Shown: positions 1 to 7,908, counted from the stretch's first letter. The stretch: 64,000 nucleotides of DNA from Mycolicibacterium iranicum (GCF_002101705.1 NZ_LQPC01000047.1:372001-436000), one strand, 5' to 3'. Translations and numbers: made by a program. Notes: a model not told the origin generated them from the letters alone.

Positions 1-181
1 AAACGGACTCGTGAGCGCTTGCCCGGATCAGTAGAATTCCCGCGGTATCGACCCCCGGGATGAGATCGACTGCAGTCGCTGTGACGGAGTCGAGGATATC
101 GCTCGCCGACCAGGCGCCCGACGTCGCTCTGGCGAGGTCGGCCATTCGCGCAGCAAGGTCGGTTCCGCTGGGCAGTGTCAT
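1..181 (-). CDS. GAF-domain protein, N-terminal part only (probable ANTAR-type regulator)
   Basis: Partial gene running off the left edge; 60 codons are visible from an ATG at 181. The peptide starts MTLPSGTDLAARMADLAR and continues into ATAVDLIPGVDTAGILLI, the first helix and strand of a GAF domain as found in the many mycobacterial GAF-ANTAR proteins. A complete GAF-ANTAR gene is present at 34818-35561 and shows the same kind of N-terminal layout. The ANTAR half would lie outside the window, so RNA-binding antitermination is inferred from the family only. Ligand unknown. Confidence 0.6.
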   Translation of the reverse strand, partial: MTLPSGTDLAARMADLARATSGAWSASDILDSVTATAVDLIPGVDTAGILLIRASAHESV

Positions 182-257
182 GTAGTCCTTTGGTCGGTCT
201 CTGGTCGTTTCCGGCTACCCGCTGGAGGACGAACGAACCCTGCGCGAGGACAGGCGT

Positions 258-419
258 TTGTCCGCGTCCGCGCCGGGAAACGAGCAGCACGAGCAGAAGC
301 TCGCCGCCGAACAGCAGAAGCGAGAAGAAGTTTCGTCCGCGGCGGTGCGTGCACAGGTCGACGCACAATGCGAGGTCCTGCAGGCCAGGAACCGTGAAGC
401 AGCGGCCACAGACGCCTGA
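258..419 (+). CDS. possible small hydrophilic protein or gene remnant
   Basis: An open frame from a TTG at 258 to TGA at 417-419 would give 53 residues rich in Gln, Glu, Lys and Ala (NEQHEQKLAAEQQKREE..). Codon third positions are GC-rich as in real genes here, and the frame stays open upstream to 186 without a better start. No Shine-Dalgarno is obvious. A strong hairpin follows 21 bp downstream. It may be a short helical protein or the tail of a decayed gene; I recognise no family. Confidence 0.25.
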   Translation: MSASAPGNEQHEQKLAAEQQKREEVSSAAVRAQVDAQCEVLQARNREAAATDA

Positions 420-440
420 CGGGTTGGCGGGCCCCCACAC

Positions 441-472
441 GAATGCCCCCGTGAACGGTCACGGGGGCATTC
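441..472. terminator. perfect 14-bp stem hairpin
   Basis: GAATGCCCCCGTGA, loop ACGG, then the exact complement TCACGGGGGCATTC. There is no U-tract, as is usual for mycobacterial terminators. It could serve the short frame ending at 419. Confidence 0.6.
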
Positions 473-564
473 GGAGCCGCGGGATCAGCGCACAGCAGCG
501 AGATCGCGTCGTGGGCACTGATCGGCATCGCGTAGCGCGAGCGGAACGGTTGCGGAAAAATCGA

Positions 565-600
565 ATCGGGCCCCACCCCGCAGGAGGGGTGAGGCCCGAT
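565..600 (-). terminator. terminator hairpin of the csbD-like gene
   Basis: ATCGGGCC..CACCCC pairs with GGGGTG..GGCCCGAT around a short GCAGGA-type loop. It lies 13 bp beyond the stop codon of the csbD-like gene read on the minus strand. Confidence 0.65.
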
Positions 601-613
601 CGATCAAGCGAAT

Positions 614-853
614 CTATTTGGCGTTCTCGGCGCTCTCCTGGCGTGCCTCGGCAGCGGTCGCAGCGGCGCGTGCCGCTTCGGCCTCAGCCTCTTTCTTGGC
701 TACGTCGCGCTCGGCTTCAGCCTTATCCTGCTGCGCGCGGCCTTCTTCACGAAGACCGTCGTTGTCGGTAACAATGCCGATCACTTCCTTGGCCTTGCCC
801 TTGACATCTTCGACCACGCCGTCGATGGCGTTCTCGGGTCCGCTGTCGCCCAC
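614..853 (-). CDS. CsbD-family stress protein
   Basis: 79 residues. The N-terminal half (about 8-45: AIDGVVEDVKGKAKEVIG followed by a DNDGLREEGRAQQDKAEAE stretch) is the CsbD signature, a small general-stress protein family of unknown biochemistry. The C-terminal half is an Ala/Glu/Lys run (KKEAEAEAARAAATAAEA) expected to be one long helix. ATG start. A SigF-like promoter lies 40 bp upstream (893-918), which fits the known placement of CsbD proteins under general-stress sigma factors. Followed by a hairpin terminator, so probably monocistronic. Confidence 0.85.
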   Translation of the reverse strand: MGDSGPENAIDGVVEDVKGKAKEVIGIVTDNDGLREEGRAQQDKAEAERDVAKKEAEAEAARAAATAAEARQESAENAK

Positions 854-892
854 GGGTGTTCCTTTCGCTCAGTTTTCGAGGTGAGTGACTAC

Positions 893-918
893 TACCCGTT
901 TCGCATTGTGGCTCCAAC
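893..918 (-). promoter_or_regulatory. SigF-type promoter of the csbD-like gene
   Basis: Read on the minus strand: GTTGG, 16-nt spacer, GGGTA. It is close to the mycobacterial SigF consensus GGTTT-N15-17-GGGTA(T/C), with an imperfect -35. It is 40 bp from the start codon. Confidence 0.5.
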
Positions 919-951
919 GCGTTGTGACTCAGGTCATGAAGGAAACAAGCC

Positions 952-1230
952 TCACAGATGAGGAGCTTCCTTGATGGTGCTGTCAGGCTTGCCGACGGTC
1001 TGACAGAACGTGGCGACGGACAGCCGCGTCCCGGTGAGCTCAGCGTTGCTCGGCTCGTTCTTGCCCTCATCGGTCAGCATCTTGGTGATCGCTTCGTTCT
1101 GCTTCTTCTCTTCTGCCGATTGGAAGTCCGAGCACGTGGTGTCGCCGCCGTCATTGGTGACTTGGGAGCAGCCGCTCAGGACTGCGGTGGCGGCCAATGC
1201 TGACATGAGAAGAACTTTCGCGTGCGTCAT
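952..1230 (-). CDS. putative lipoprotein, HdeA-like acid-stress protein
   Basis: 92 residues. Residues 1-20 are a lipoprotein signal peptide ending in LSGC, with Cys21 as the acylation site. The short mature part contains only two further cysteines, in TTCSDF (Cys33) and TFCQTV (Cys76). The spacing and the CSDF...C pattern resemble HdeA-like periplasmic chaperones, which use one disulfide. I infer an exported acid- or envelope-stress protein; the HdeA assignment is moderate. The sequence upstream on the minus strand contains GGTTT-N15-GGGGCA, a weak SigF-like match. Confidence 0.6.
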   Translation of the reverse strand: MTHAKVLLMSALAATAVLSGCSQVTNDGGDTTCSDFQSAEEKKQNEAITKMLTDEGKNEPSNAELTGTRLSVATFCQTVGKPDSTIKEAPHL

Positions 1231-1287
1231 GGCCTACCTTTGCCCCGGAGTCGACACGACCAAACCATGCTGCAGTTCGTCGGTCGA

Positions 1288-1677
1288 TCAGCCTGCGCGC
1301 CACCCGGTCTTGGAGTTCCAAACGAATTGCTGGCGGCGATGAGCGAGCCGGTCGAGGCGGGCCAGCGCCGTCGCGAGATCGGTGGCCAGGGGCAATTCGC
1401 CCTCTGGGTCGCAGACCGACAGCAGTCGTCGCACCGCTGGGCTGCCGACGATCGCCCAATCCACGTCACTGCGCGAACAGTGGACGCTGATGTAGTACAG
1501 CGCGGTGAAACCCAGGCTTCCGAAGAAGTCGACGGCCCGCATGTCCAGTATCAGCTGCCGCGAGATGCCGGTGTGACGCTCCACGTAGCGGCCGAGCTCT
1601 CTGCCGTTGAGGGCGTCGACTTCGCCGATCACAGCGACGGCCACCCGATGCGACGCACAGTGTCGAACGTCGAACAC
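1288..1677 (-). CDS. STAS-domain protein (anti-sigma factor antagonist type)
   Basis: 129 residues, GTG start. Residues about 10-110 form a STAS domain; the core LILDMRAVDFFGSLGFTAL (42-60) carries Ser54 at the position phosphorylated in SpoIIAA/RsbV proteins. The C-terminal 20 residues are basic and unrelated. It probably binds or releases an anti-sigma factor in a partner-switching module, which suits the two SigF-like sigma genes 4-6 kb away. No RsbW-type kinase is encoded in this window, so the partner is unknown. Confidence 0.75.
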   Translation of the reverse strand: MFDVRHCASHRVAVAVIGEVDALNGRELGRYVERHTGISRQLILDMRAVDFFGSLGFTALYYISVHCSRSDVDWAIVGSPAVRRLLSVCDPEGELPLATDLATALARLDRLAHRRQQFVWNSKTGWRAG

Positions 1678-2026
1678 TGCACTGCCACAACGCTGTTGAT
1701 CATCGGTCGATGCGAATCTCGGCCGGAAGATCTGCTCAGATCTGATAGCTACATCCTCACGCTCACGACTGGTTGCGGAGGTGCCTTTGGGTTATCGACG
1801 GGTGCGGTCTGTCGCCAGACCGGACGGGATCTCATGCCGAGGGCACGTCCTCGCGGGCTGGTAGCTCAACCTTGGTCCAGGATAGTACGGAATCAGTGGC
1901 TTGGGAACGACTATGCCACGTTTGCCATTCGAGCCGGTGAAGTTACATTTCAGCATCGACGCCCGTCAAGGTTGCTTACGTAGACGTCAATCAGAAGAGC
2001 TGGCGCTACGGATTTCGTCGTGACCG
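1678..2026. other. intergenic, nothing recognised
   Basis: 349 bp between the STAS gene and the response-regulator gene. Codon usage in all frames looks unlike the neighbours. A GGTAGCTCA string near 1859 resembles a tRNA D-arm, but no cloverleaf can be drawn. Confidence 0.4.
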
Positions 2027-2467
2027 TCAGTGCCCGGGCAGGCGGACCACCTGAACGAAGAACTCGTCGATCTGACGGACCGCGCTCATGAACTGGTCGA
2101 GGTCGACGGGCTTGGTTACGTAGGCGTTCGCGTGCAGCTTGTAGCTGCGCAGAATGTCCTCCTCGGCTGACGACGTGGTCAGCACGACCACCGGAATGTC
2201 GCACAACTCGGGATCGGACTTGATCTGCTCCAAGAGCTGCCGGCCGTCGTACTTGGGAAGATTCAGGTCGAGCAAGACCAGATCCGGGCGGGGCGCCAGT
2301 TCGTGGTCGCCGCGGCGGTACAGGAAGTCCAGGCCTTCCTGGCCATCCCTGGCCACGTGAAGTGTGTTGGCAATCTTGTTCTGCTCGAATGCTTCTCGTG
2401 TGATGAGTTCGTCGCCGGCATCGTCTTCGACGAGTAGAACGTCGATCGTTCGGGTAGGAGTTGACAT
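2027..2467 (-). CDS. single-domain response regulator (Rcp1/phytochrome-RR type)
   Basis: 146 residues made only of a receiver domain. Acidic pocket Glu14-Asp15-Asp16, phosphoacceptor Asp67 in VLLDLNLPKYDG, Thr97/98 in VVLTTSS and Lys119 in AYVTKPV are all present. The insert DFLYRRGDHELAPRPD is typical of Rcp1-like regulators that pair with phytochrome or GAF-type histidine kinases. It lacks an output domain and no kinase gene is adjacent, so it is an orphan here. ATG start. Confidence 0.85.
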   Translation of the reverse strand: MSTPTRTIDVLLVEDDAGDELITREAFEQNKIANTLHVARDGQEGLDFLYRRGDHELAPRPDLVLLDLNLPKYDGRQLLEQIKSDPELCDIPVVVLTTSSAEEDILRSYKLHANAYVTKPVDLDQFMSAVRQIDEFFVQVVRLPGH

Positions 2468-2663
2468 CAGATCCCTTCAGGTTGGCGTCGCTGTCGCGAC
2501 GGTCGCGCAGTCGTGTTGGCGCTGAATGCTGAACGACAACCCGAAGTGGGGTTTGCCGCCGACGGTCGAGTGTGTCGTCGGGCAGCAGCACCATTGTCGC
2601 ACACCGACCATTCTGGACACACGGTGAAAATCGTCGATGCCGAAATGGTCGCGCGGACCCCGG

Positions 2664-3488
2664 TCAGACGAGCGCTCGGGGGGTGCCGTCGTCGTCACGT
2701 TCGATCAGTCCGTTCGACTCAAAGGCTTTCAGCCATCCCTGCATCGGCCATTGGCCCCATCGACGATGGAAGACAAGCGAATTCCGCACGATGTCGTCGA
2801 GATGCTGTACGGGTGGATCGCTGACGTGGTGATGTTGATGGAATGCGTGCGCGCCTCCGACCCATAGCATGGGTACGCCACGTGCCGCGGCCTTGCGCCC
2901 GAAGTCGGTGTCTTCGCCGCCGTAGCCCTCGTATTCCTCGCAGAAGCCCCCGATGGCGTGCCATGTCTTCGCGGTCAGCGCGAACGACAGTGACCAGAAC
3001 AGCGAGTAGTCGGTGGCGGGGACGGTGGTGTCGTCGGGCGGCGACGGCCGTGCAGGATGTGGGTCGATCCATTGGTCCAGGGCGGACAGGTCGTATCCGC
3101 AGCTGCCCGGAGGTGGCAGGTAGGTCACGGGGCCGCACAACAGCGCGTCGCGGTGATCTGCCACATTCGCCACCGTGTGGTAGCGCTGCAGCAACCCCGC
3201 CGACGGTATGCAGTCCACATCGAGGAAAACCAGTAGTTCGGCACCGTCATCGAGGGCAGCTTCGGCCCCCCGGTTGCGCGCCGCTCCCAGCGGCAGACGC
3301 GAACCGGCGGGACAATCGAGCACAGCGGCCGTAGATCCCGTCGAGCGGACGATGTCACCGATGTGGGGATCGCCCAAAGCAACCACGACGTGCGCATCCG
3401 GCCGGGCGGAGCTACGCCGCAAACCGCGGATCTGCTGACGCAGGTGGCCGTGCCTTCCGTGCACGACCGTCACCACCGCGGTTCTCAT
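2664..3488 (-). CDS. family 2 (GT-A) glycosyltransferase
   Basis: 274 residues from an ATG at 3488. N-terminal strand TAVVTVVHGRHGHLRQQI, an ARNRGA sugar-nucleotide loop (70-75), a metal-binding DVD motif (90-92, LVFLDVDCIP) and a GGEDTDFGRKA motif (191-200) holding the ED catalytic pair are in the expected order. Probably transfers a sugar from a nucleotide donor to a lipid or glycan acceptor at the inner membrane. Its ATG overlaps the stop of the upstream glycosyltransferase (ATGA), so the two are translationally coupled. Acceptor unknown. A 62-bp piece of this gene (2951-3012) recurs in rearranged form at 7909-7970. Confidence 0.85.
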   Translation of the reverse strand: MRTAVVTVVHGRHGHLRQQIRGLRRSSARPDAHVVVALGDPHIGDIVRSTGSTAAVLDCPAGSRLPLGAARNRGAEAALDDGAELLVFLDVDCIPSAGLLQRYHTVANVADHRDALLCGPVTYLPPPGSCGYDLSALDQWIDPHPARPSPPDDTTVPATDYSLFWSLSFALTAKTWHAIGGFCEEYEGYGGEDTDFGRKAAARGVPMLWVGGAHAFHQHHHVSDPPVQHLDDIVRNSLVFHRRWGQWPMQGWLKAFESNGLIERDDDGTPRALV

Positions 3489-4480
3489 GACGCTGCCGCA
3501 CGGCAGCGCGTTGCCGTGTTCTCGATCGCGTGGGCGGCGCGCGCGGCTGCGCCTTGGACCTGCCAGTGTCTCCACCGACTCGTGTCGACGGCTCTGGCTC
3601 TGCGTAACACGTCTGGCCAGCTGTCCCGCGAAGGCCACACTGCAGACGTGACGGCAAGTCCGTGACGGCTGAGCACCTCGGCGGTGGCCTGCTGCTCGCC
3701 GAAAGGCCGCGGCTGGGGGATGATCACCGCCGGCCGGCCCGCTGCGGCGAGGTCGGCGATGCTGTTCTGGCCCGCGTGGCTGACGACGACATCGGCGGCG
3801 CAGATCTCCGTCCACGGGTCGGCGATCCAGGGCCCGGCGTCGCCGCCGATGACCCTCCACGTCACGTCGTGCAGCTCCGGCGTGGCGTCGCCCAAACCGC
3901 CACCGGCGCCGCCGAGCAGAAGCACCTTCGAGGTTCCGGAGTGGTCATATAGTGCCGTCGACCTAGTACGGCCCTCGAAACGGCTGATCCCTCCGACGTA
4001 ACTGGTTTTATGCGCGTGGGGAAGCAGCCAGTGTGGCGAGTTCAGTGCCGCCGGCCACGCCGCCAGGATGTGGTCGGCAACCCGGTGGACGAGAACATGC
4101 GCGGCATCGGTTCTCTCGCCGGGGAGAGCGACAACGATGACGGGAACACCCAGAAGCCGCAGAAAGATTGCGACTTCGACCGACACGTCGACGACACACG
4201 CCTCGGGCTGGGCGTCGGCGACCCACCGGGCGAGGGCCCGCATGCGAGCGCCGTACCCGTGATCGTGGTGGGGAGCCCAGTGCAGCGCGCCGTGCGCGGT
4301 GGGCTCGGACACGACGGCGGCGGCGTCGTCACGGGGCAGGTTGACGATCTCCGTGAACGGATGGGGGTGCGAGACGGTCCGGGAGGTCAGCGCTGTGACA
4401 GGTCGTCGCAACTGTGCGCTGATGCTGACGGCTCGTGCCAGATGTCCGTAGCCGTGGTGGTGGATGTAGTAGCCGATCAT
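3485..4480 (-). CDS. GT-B glycosyltransferase, MurG/GT28-like
   Basis: 331 residues. The N-terminus GYYIHHHGYGHLARAVS is the glycine-rich GH..R acceptor loop of MurG-like GT-B enzymes, supporting the ATG at 4480. The C-terminal half has ADVVVSHAGQNSIADLAAAG followed by RPAVIIPQPRPFGEQ, the donor-binding region of GT1/GT28 proteins. It is the middle gene of a three-glycosyltransferase operon. Its first 152 bp overlap the 3' end of the upstream GT4 gene in another frame, and its stop overlaps the start of the GT2 gene. Donor and acceptor cannot be deduced. Confidence 0.8.
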   Translation of the reverse strand: MIGYYIHHHGYGHLARAVSISAQLRRPVTALTSRTVSHPHPFTEIVNLPRDDAAAVVSEPTAHGALHWAPHHDHGYGARMRALARWVADAQPEACVVDVSVEVAIFLRLLGVPVIVVALPGERTDAAHVLVHRVADHILAAWPAALNSPHWLLPHAHKTSYVGGISRFEGRTRSTALYDHSGTSKVLLLGGAGGGLGDATPELHDVTWRVIGGDAGPWIADPWTEICAADVVVSHAGQNSIADLAAAGRPAVIIPQPRPFGEQQATAEVLSRHGLAVTSAVWPSRDSWPDVLRRARAVDTSRWRHWQVQGAAARAAHAIENTATRCRAAAS

Positions 4481-5606
4481 CGGAGTCGTCGTTCCTGGCG
4501 GAGATCATCTGCCGGTAGAGGGACAGGTACGCCTCGACCATGGCGGCCGACGAGCACCATCGCACGGCGTGCTCACGTACCTGGAGCCGAGGCAGGCGGG
4601 CCGCCACAGGGATGGCGGCCGCGAGTGCGTCGATATCATCCGGCGCGACGAGACAACCGGATCGTTCGGAAACGAGCTCGGGTATGCCCCCGCGGCTGAA
4701 AGCGACAACTGGTGTGCCGCAACACATCGCCTCGGCGACGACCAATCCGTACGGTTCGTCCCACACCGGGGTGACCAGTGCGACGGCCGCGGATCCGACG
4801 AGGCGCGCAAGGTCACGCTGGGTGAGGTGTCCGGCGTAGTGCACCTCCGCGCCGAGATGAGGCTGTATACGCTCGGCGTAGTATCGCGGATCGGCGATCG
4901 GGCCCGCCAGGGTGATGGGACGTCGAGCGCCACGCGCGGCTTCGATCGCAAGATGCGGCGCCTTTTCGGGGGTGATCCGTCCGAACCACACGACGCCTTC
5001 GCCGCCCGCGCCCAACGGCCAGCCCCGGGCGTCGATCCCGTTGGGCACCACGGTGAATCGCTGGCTGCTGTGTACCCACGCCGCCGCGGTGTGCCGCGAC
5101 ACCGCAGCGAATCGTGTCTCGGGTCCGTTCGAGGCCTGGATCGCCGACTCCAGCCACGGCGTGGGCGGTGTGTGCACCGTGGTCAGCATGGGCGTGGACA
5201 ACGTGGATGCCATGGCGACGGGCAGGTAGTGCAGACTGTGATTGTGCACGACGTCGAAGGTGTGCGCGTCGATGCCGCCGAGTTGCAGCATCAGCGCGAG
5301 ATAGGCGTGGTGTTCGGCCATGAACTCCATTGCGGGCATGGAGATGTCGGATTGCGCTGCACGAGATAGGTGAAGCGGACGCACCGACAGGGACGAGCAA
5401 TCGAAATCCACATCCGAACCCGGTGCGGCAAAGAGCGACACCGTGTGACCCTGCTTCGCCAGGGCTCGCGCGAGATGCCAGACGTGAGCTTCAAGGCCTC
5501 CGGCGAAGGGCTGGCAGATCGGAAACCTCGACGACGCGATCAGCGCGATACGCAGTCCGCCGGTCATGGAGACGTGAGAAGCAGGAACGGAAGCGACACG
5601 CAACAA
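4329..5606 (-). CDS. GT4-family glycosyltransferase
   Basis: 425 residues. The TTG at 5606 is chosen because AAGGAGG sits 6 nt before it. Rossmann start RIALIASSRFPICQPFAGGLEAH, HNHSLHY, then the second domain with VVWFGRITPEKAPHLAIEA and DEPYGLVVAEAMCCGTPVVAF (the E-x7-E retaining motif). This matches mannosyl- or glucosyl-transferases that act on lipid carriers. The conserved fold ends near AYLSLYRQMISAR. The last 50 or so residues are Pro/Arg/His-rich, unrelated to the family, and overlap the next gene, suggesting loss of an original stop codon. Preceded by a good SigF-type promoter. Confidence 0.82.
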   Translation of the reverse strand: MLRVASVPASHVSMTGGLRIALIASSRFPICQPFAGGLEAHVWHLARALAKQGHTVSLFAAPGSDVDFDCSSLSVRPLHLSRAAQSDISMPAMEFMAEHHAYLALMLQLGGIDAHTFDVVHNHSLHYLPVAMASTLSTPMLTTVHTPPTPWLESAIQASNGPETRFAAVSRHTAAAWVHSSQRFTVVPNGIDARGWPLGAGGEGVVWFGRITPEKAPHLAIEAARGARRPITLAGPIADPRYYAERIQPHLGAEVHYAGHLTQRDLARLVGSAAVALVTPVWDEPYGLVVAEAMCCGTPVVAFSRGGIPELVSERSGCLVAPDDIDALAAAIPVAARLPRLQVREHAVRWCSSAAMVEAYLSLYRQMISARNDDSDDRLLHPPPRLRTSGTSRQHQRTVATTCHSADLPDRLAPPSVHGDRQPAP

Positions 5607-5662
5607 TGACGTCCTCCTTCGAGTAGGTGAGTTCTCGTGGGGTGCGCGTGCGTTGCCGCTGC

Positions 5663-5688
5663 GTACCCTCCGGTAGGGCGGTAAAACC
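5663..5688 (-). promoter_or_regulatory. SigF-type promoter of the glycosyltransferase operon
   Basis: Minus strand GGTTT-N15-GGGTAC, a full match to the mycobacterial SigF consensus, 57 bp upstream of the TTG start of the GT4 gene. Confidence 0.7.
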
Positions 5689-5747
5689 TGGCGGAGCTGT
5701 TGGCTTAAGCGCTGAACTATGGCTGCAGTCAGCCACTTTCCAGCCCG

Positions 5748-6563
5748 CTATGCCACGCGTTCACCTCGGAGTTGCGCGGGCCTGGGCGCCTGTCCATCGT
5801 TGAGTGCCTGGCTTCGCAGGGTGTTGAGAGCGCTGGCGAGCAGGCGGGAGACATGCATCTGCGAGTAGCCGATGCGCTCCGCAATCTGCGTCTGGGTGAG
5901 TTCTTCGAAGAACCGCATCTTGAGGACCGCCTGTTCACGCGCCGGCAGCTTCTCGATCAACGGGCGGATTGTCTCCACGTCGACGATCTGGTCCAGTCGT
6001 GGATCGGGTTGGCCCAATGTCTCGCGCAAAGTAAGGAATTCACCGTTTGGGCCCATGGCTGCATCGGTGGACATGGTCGAATAGTTGGCGCCGGCGATGG
6101 TGGCCTGCACCACTTCCTCGCGGTCGACGCCCAGATGCGCAGCGATCTCACTCGCGGTGGGTGCGCGCCCTATCGTCTGGCTGAGGTCGGAGCGGGCCTT
6201 CGCGAGTTGCTGGTTCAGATCCTTGAGCCGGCGTGGAACTTTCACCGCCCACCCGTAGTCGCGGAAGTGGCGACGCACTTCGCCCATGATCGTGGGCACC
6301 GCGAACGCGAGGAAATCCGAACCACTATCCGGATCGAAACGATTCACCGCGTTCAGTAACCCCACGCTTGCGACCTGCACGAGGTCGTCGTGCGCTTGGC
6401 CGCGACCCCGGAAGCGGCGAGCCGTGTGATGGGCCAAGGGCAGTGTGCGCTGGATGATCAATTCATGTAGGCGCCGGTATTCGGAAGAAGCGTGATCGAG
6501 AAGCTTGAGATCGCGGATCATCGCCGGAACATCGGCATAGTCAGCACGCGATTGGGATGGCAA
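5748..6563 (-). CDS. SigF/SigB-family RNA polymerase sigma factor (paralog 1)
   Basis: 271 residues. Region 2 (HDDLVQVASVGLLNAVNRFD), region 3 (RAPTASEIAAHLGVDREEV) and region 4 HTH (TQTQIAERIGYSQMHVSRLL) are complete, so it should be functional. The Arg/Gln-rich tail is unique. It belongs to the stress/sporulation SigF group, normally held by an RsbW-like anti-sigma factor; none is adjacent. A SigF-type promoter lies at 6621-6647, implying autoregulation or control by its paralog. Its target could include the glycosyltransferase operon just downstream. Confidence 0.9.
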   Translation of the reverse strand: MPSQSRADYADVPAMIRDLKLLDHASSEYRRLHELIIQRTLPLAHHTARRFRGRGQAHDDLVQVASVGLLNAVNRFDPDSGSDFLAFAVPTIMGEVRRHFRDYGWAVKVPRRLKDLNQQLAKARSDLSQTIGRAPTASEIAAHLGVDREEVVQATIAGANYSTMSTDAAMGPNGEFLTLRETLGQPDPRLDQIVDVETIRPLIEKLPAREQAVLKMRFFEELTQTQIAERIGYSQMHVSRLLASALNTLRSQALNDGQAPRPAQLRGERVA

Positions 6564-6620
6564 CGAGCGCTCCTAAAGGTCGTTTAGGTTGGCGGCTCGT
6601 TCTGAACCTGATGCGGGCGG

Positions 6621-6647
6621 GTACCCCGGCGCGGCAATGACGAAACC
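6621..6647 (-). promoter_or_regulatory. SigF-type promoter of sigma factor paralog 1
   Basis: Minus strand GGTTT-N16-GGGTAC, a full consensus match, 58 bp upstream of the ATG at 6563. Confidence 0.7.
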
Positions 6648-6759
6648 TGCGGCAGCGGGGCGGGCGGAGACGGTCAACGGGGCAGAGCTGTGAGCTCTGA
6701 GCCAAGGTTACCCCGTTGAACCGTCTCGCGGATGGCCTTGCTGGCGCGCCGCCCGCAGA

Positions 6760-7566
6760 TCAGGCGTTGACCTGGTCCCGTAACGTCGCCAGTGCACGTG
6801 ACAGCAGTCGAGAGACGTGCATCTGCGAGACACCGATCTCTTCGGCGATCTGGGACTGGGTCTTGTCGTCGAAAAATCGCAGCTTCAACACCAGGCGGTC
6901 GCGCTCGGGCAGGTCGGCCAGCAGCGGGTACACCGTCTCTACGTCGATGACGCGCTGAATGTTGGTGTCCAGAGCGCCGAACGTGTCCTGGAGGGTAAGT
7001 CCTTCGCCCTCGCTGCCGAACTGGGTCGCCTGCTCGGTGGACCGCGTCGAATAGGCATTCGCTGCGACGAGTCCTTCGACGATCTCTTCGCGGTCCATCC
7101 CGAGATGAGCCGCGAGCTCGGTGGGCGTCGGTGCACGGTTCAGCATCTGGGTCAGCTCTGCGCGAGCCGAATTCAAGCGCACGTTGAGCTCTTTGAGGCG
7201 GCGGGGAACTTTCAGCGACCAGCCATGGTCGCGGAAGTAACGACGGACTTCCCCCATCATCGTGGGGACGGCGAACGCCAGGAAATCGTGGGCGGAGTCG
7301 ACGTCGAATCGGTTGACGGCATTGAGGAGTCCGACGCGGGCTACCTGCACCAAATCTTCGTGTGCCTCACCGCGGCCGCGGAAACGGCGCGCGATGTGAT
7401 CGGCCAGTGGCAGGCAACGTTCGATGATGGCGTCACGCTGCCGCTGGAAGGCCGGCGATCCGTCCTCGTACAGCGCCAATTCTCGGAACATGTCCAGGAC
7501 ATCGTCATATCCGTCCCGCGTTCGTGCGGGACGCTTGTGGGTGGTTCGCTCTTGAAGGGTTTGCAT
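6760..7566 (-). CDS. SigF/SigB-family RNA polymerase sigma factor (paralog 2)
   Basis: 268 residues from the ATG at 7566; the frame stays open further upstream to 7668, but that sequence does not look coding. Region 2 (HEDLVQVARVGLLNAVNRFD), region 3 (RAPTPTELAAHLGMDREEI) and region 4 (TQSQIAEEIGVSQMHVSRLL) align without gaps to paralog 1, so the pair looks like an old tandem duplication. No SigF-type promoter is visible in front of this copy, suggesting it may be the primary sensor-controlled member while paralog 1 is downstream. A 6-bp-stem hairpin (CACGGC/GCCGTG) lies just before the start. Confidence 0.9.
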   Translation of the reverse strand: MQTLQERTTHKRPARTRDGYDDVLDMFRELALYEDGSPAFQRQRDAIIERCLPLADHIARRFRGRGEAHEDLVQVARVGLLNAVNRFDVDSAHDFLAFAVPTMMGEVRRYFRDHGWSLKVPRRLKELNVRLNSARAELTQMLNRAPTPTELAAHLGMDREEIVEGLVAANAYSTRSTEQATQFGSEGEGLTLQDTFGALDTNIQRVIDVETVYPLLADLPERDRLVLKLRFFDDKTQSQIAEEIGVSQMHVSRLLSRALATLRDQVNA

Positions 7567-7908
7567 TGAAATCACGGCTCTCTGAAGTGCCGTGACGCGT
7601 AAGTATCGAGGTCGCTCGCGCTTTCCTGCGAGGCAATCTGCGAAAGCAGCTGTGCTCACTCGCGTCACGTCGTGGGCCGCCGGCTAGCGATTGGCATACG
7701 GACCAACATGGATCACGCCAGATTCTCGACATGCGCTTGCTGCGGCAGGTAACTCTTCGTGTCGACGGCTTTCGCCGGGTTGTTCGCCACGGGCTGGTCA
7801 CACAAGATGGCCTGTCTCTGACAATACGGCGGTCGCTGAAGAAAGCAAGCCCACGGGTGCACTGTTCGGCGTGTCAACTCTGCCACAACACCCTTGACCT
7901 CACGTTTT

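Larger units (their letters stand above)
182..613. other. gene-poor spacer with two hairpins
   Basis: Between the partial GAF gene and csbD the only structures I can support are the weak frame at 258-419 and two strong inverted repeats (441-472 and 565-600). Confidence 0.5.

Noticed and set aside
1858..1925. tRNA-like string (GGTAGCTCA and TTCGAGCC nearby)
   Set aside because: No acceptor stem, anticodon arm or CCA end can be paired into a cloverleaf.
7567..7668. 34-residue N-terminal extension of sigma paralog 2
   Set aside because: Composition unlike the gene and not present in paralog 1; the ATG at 7566 gives the expected family start.
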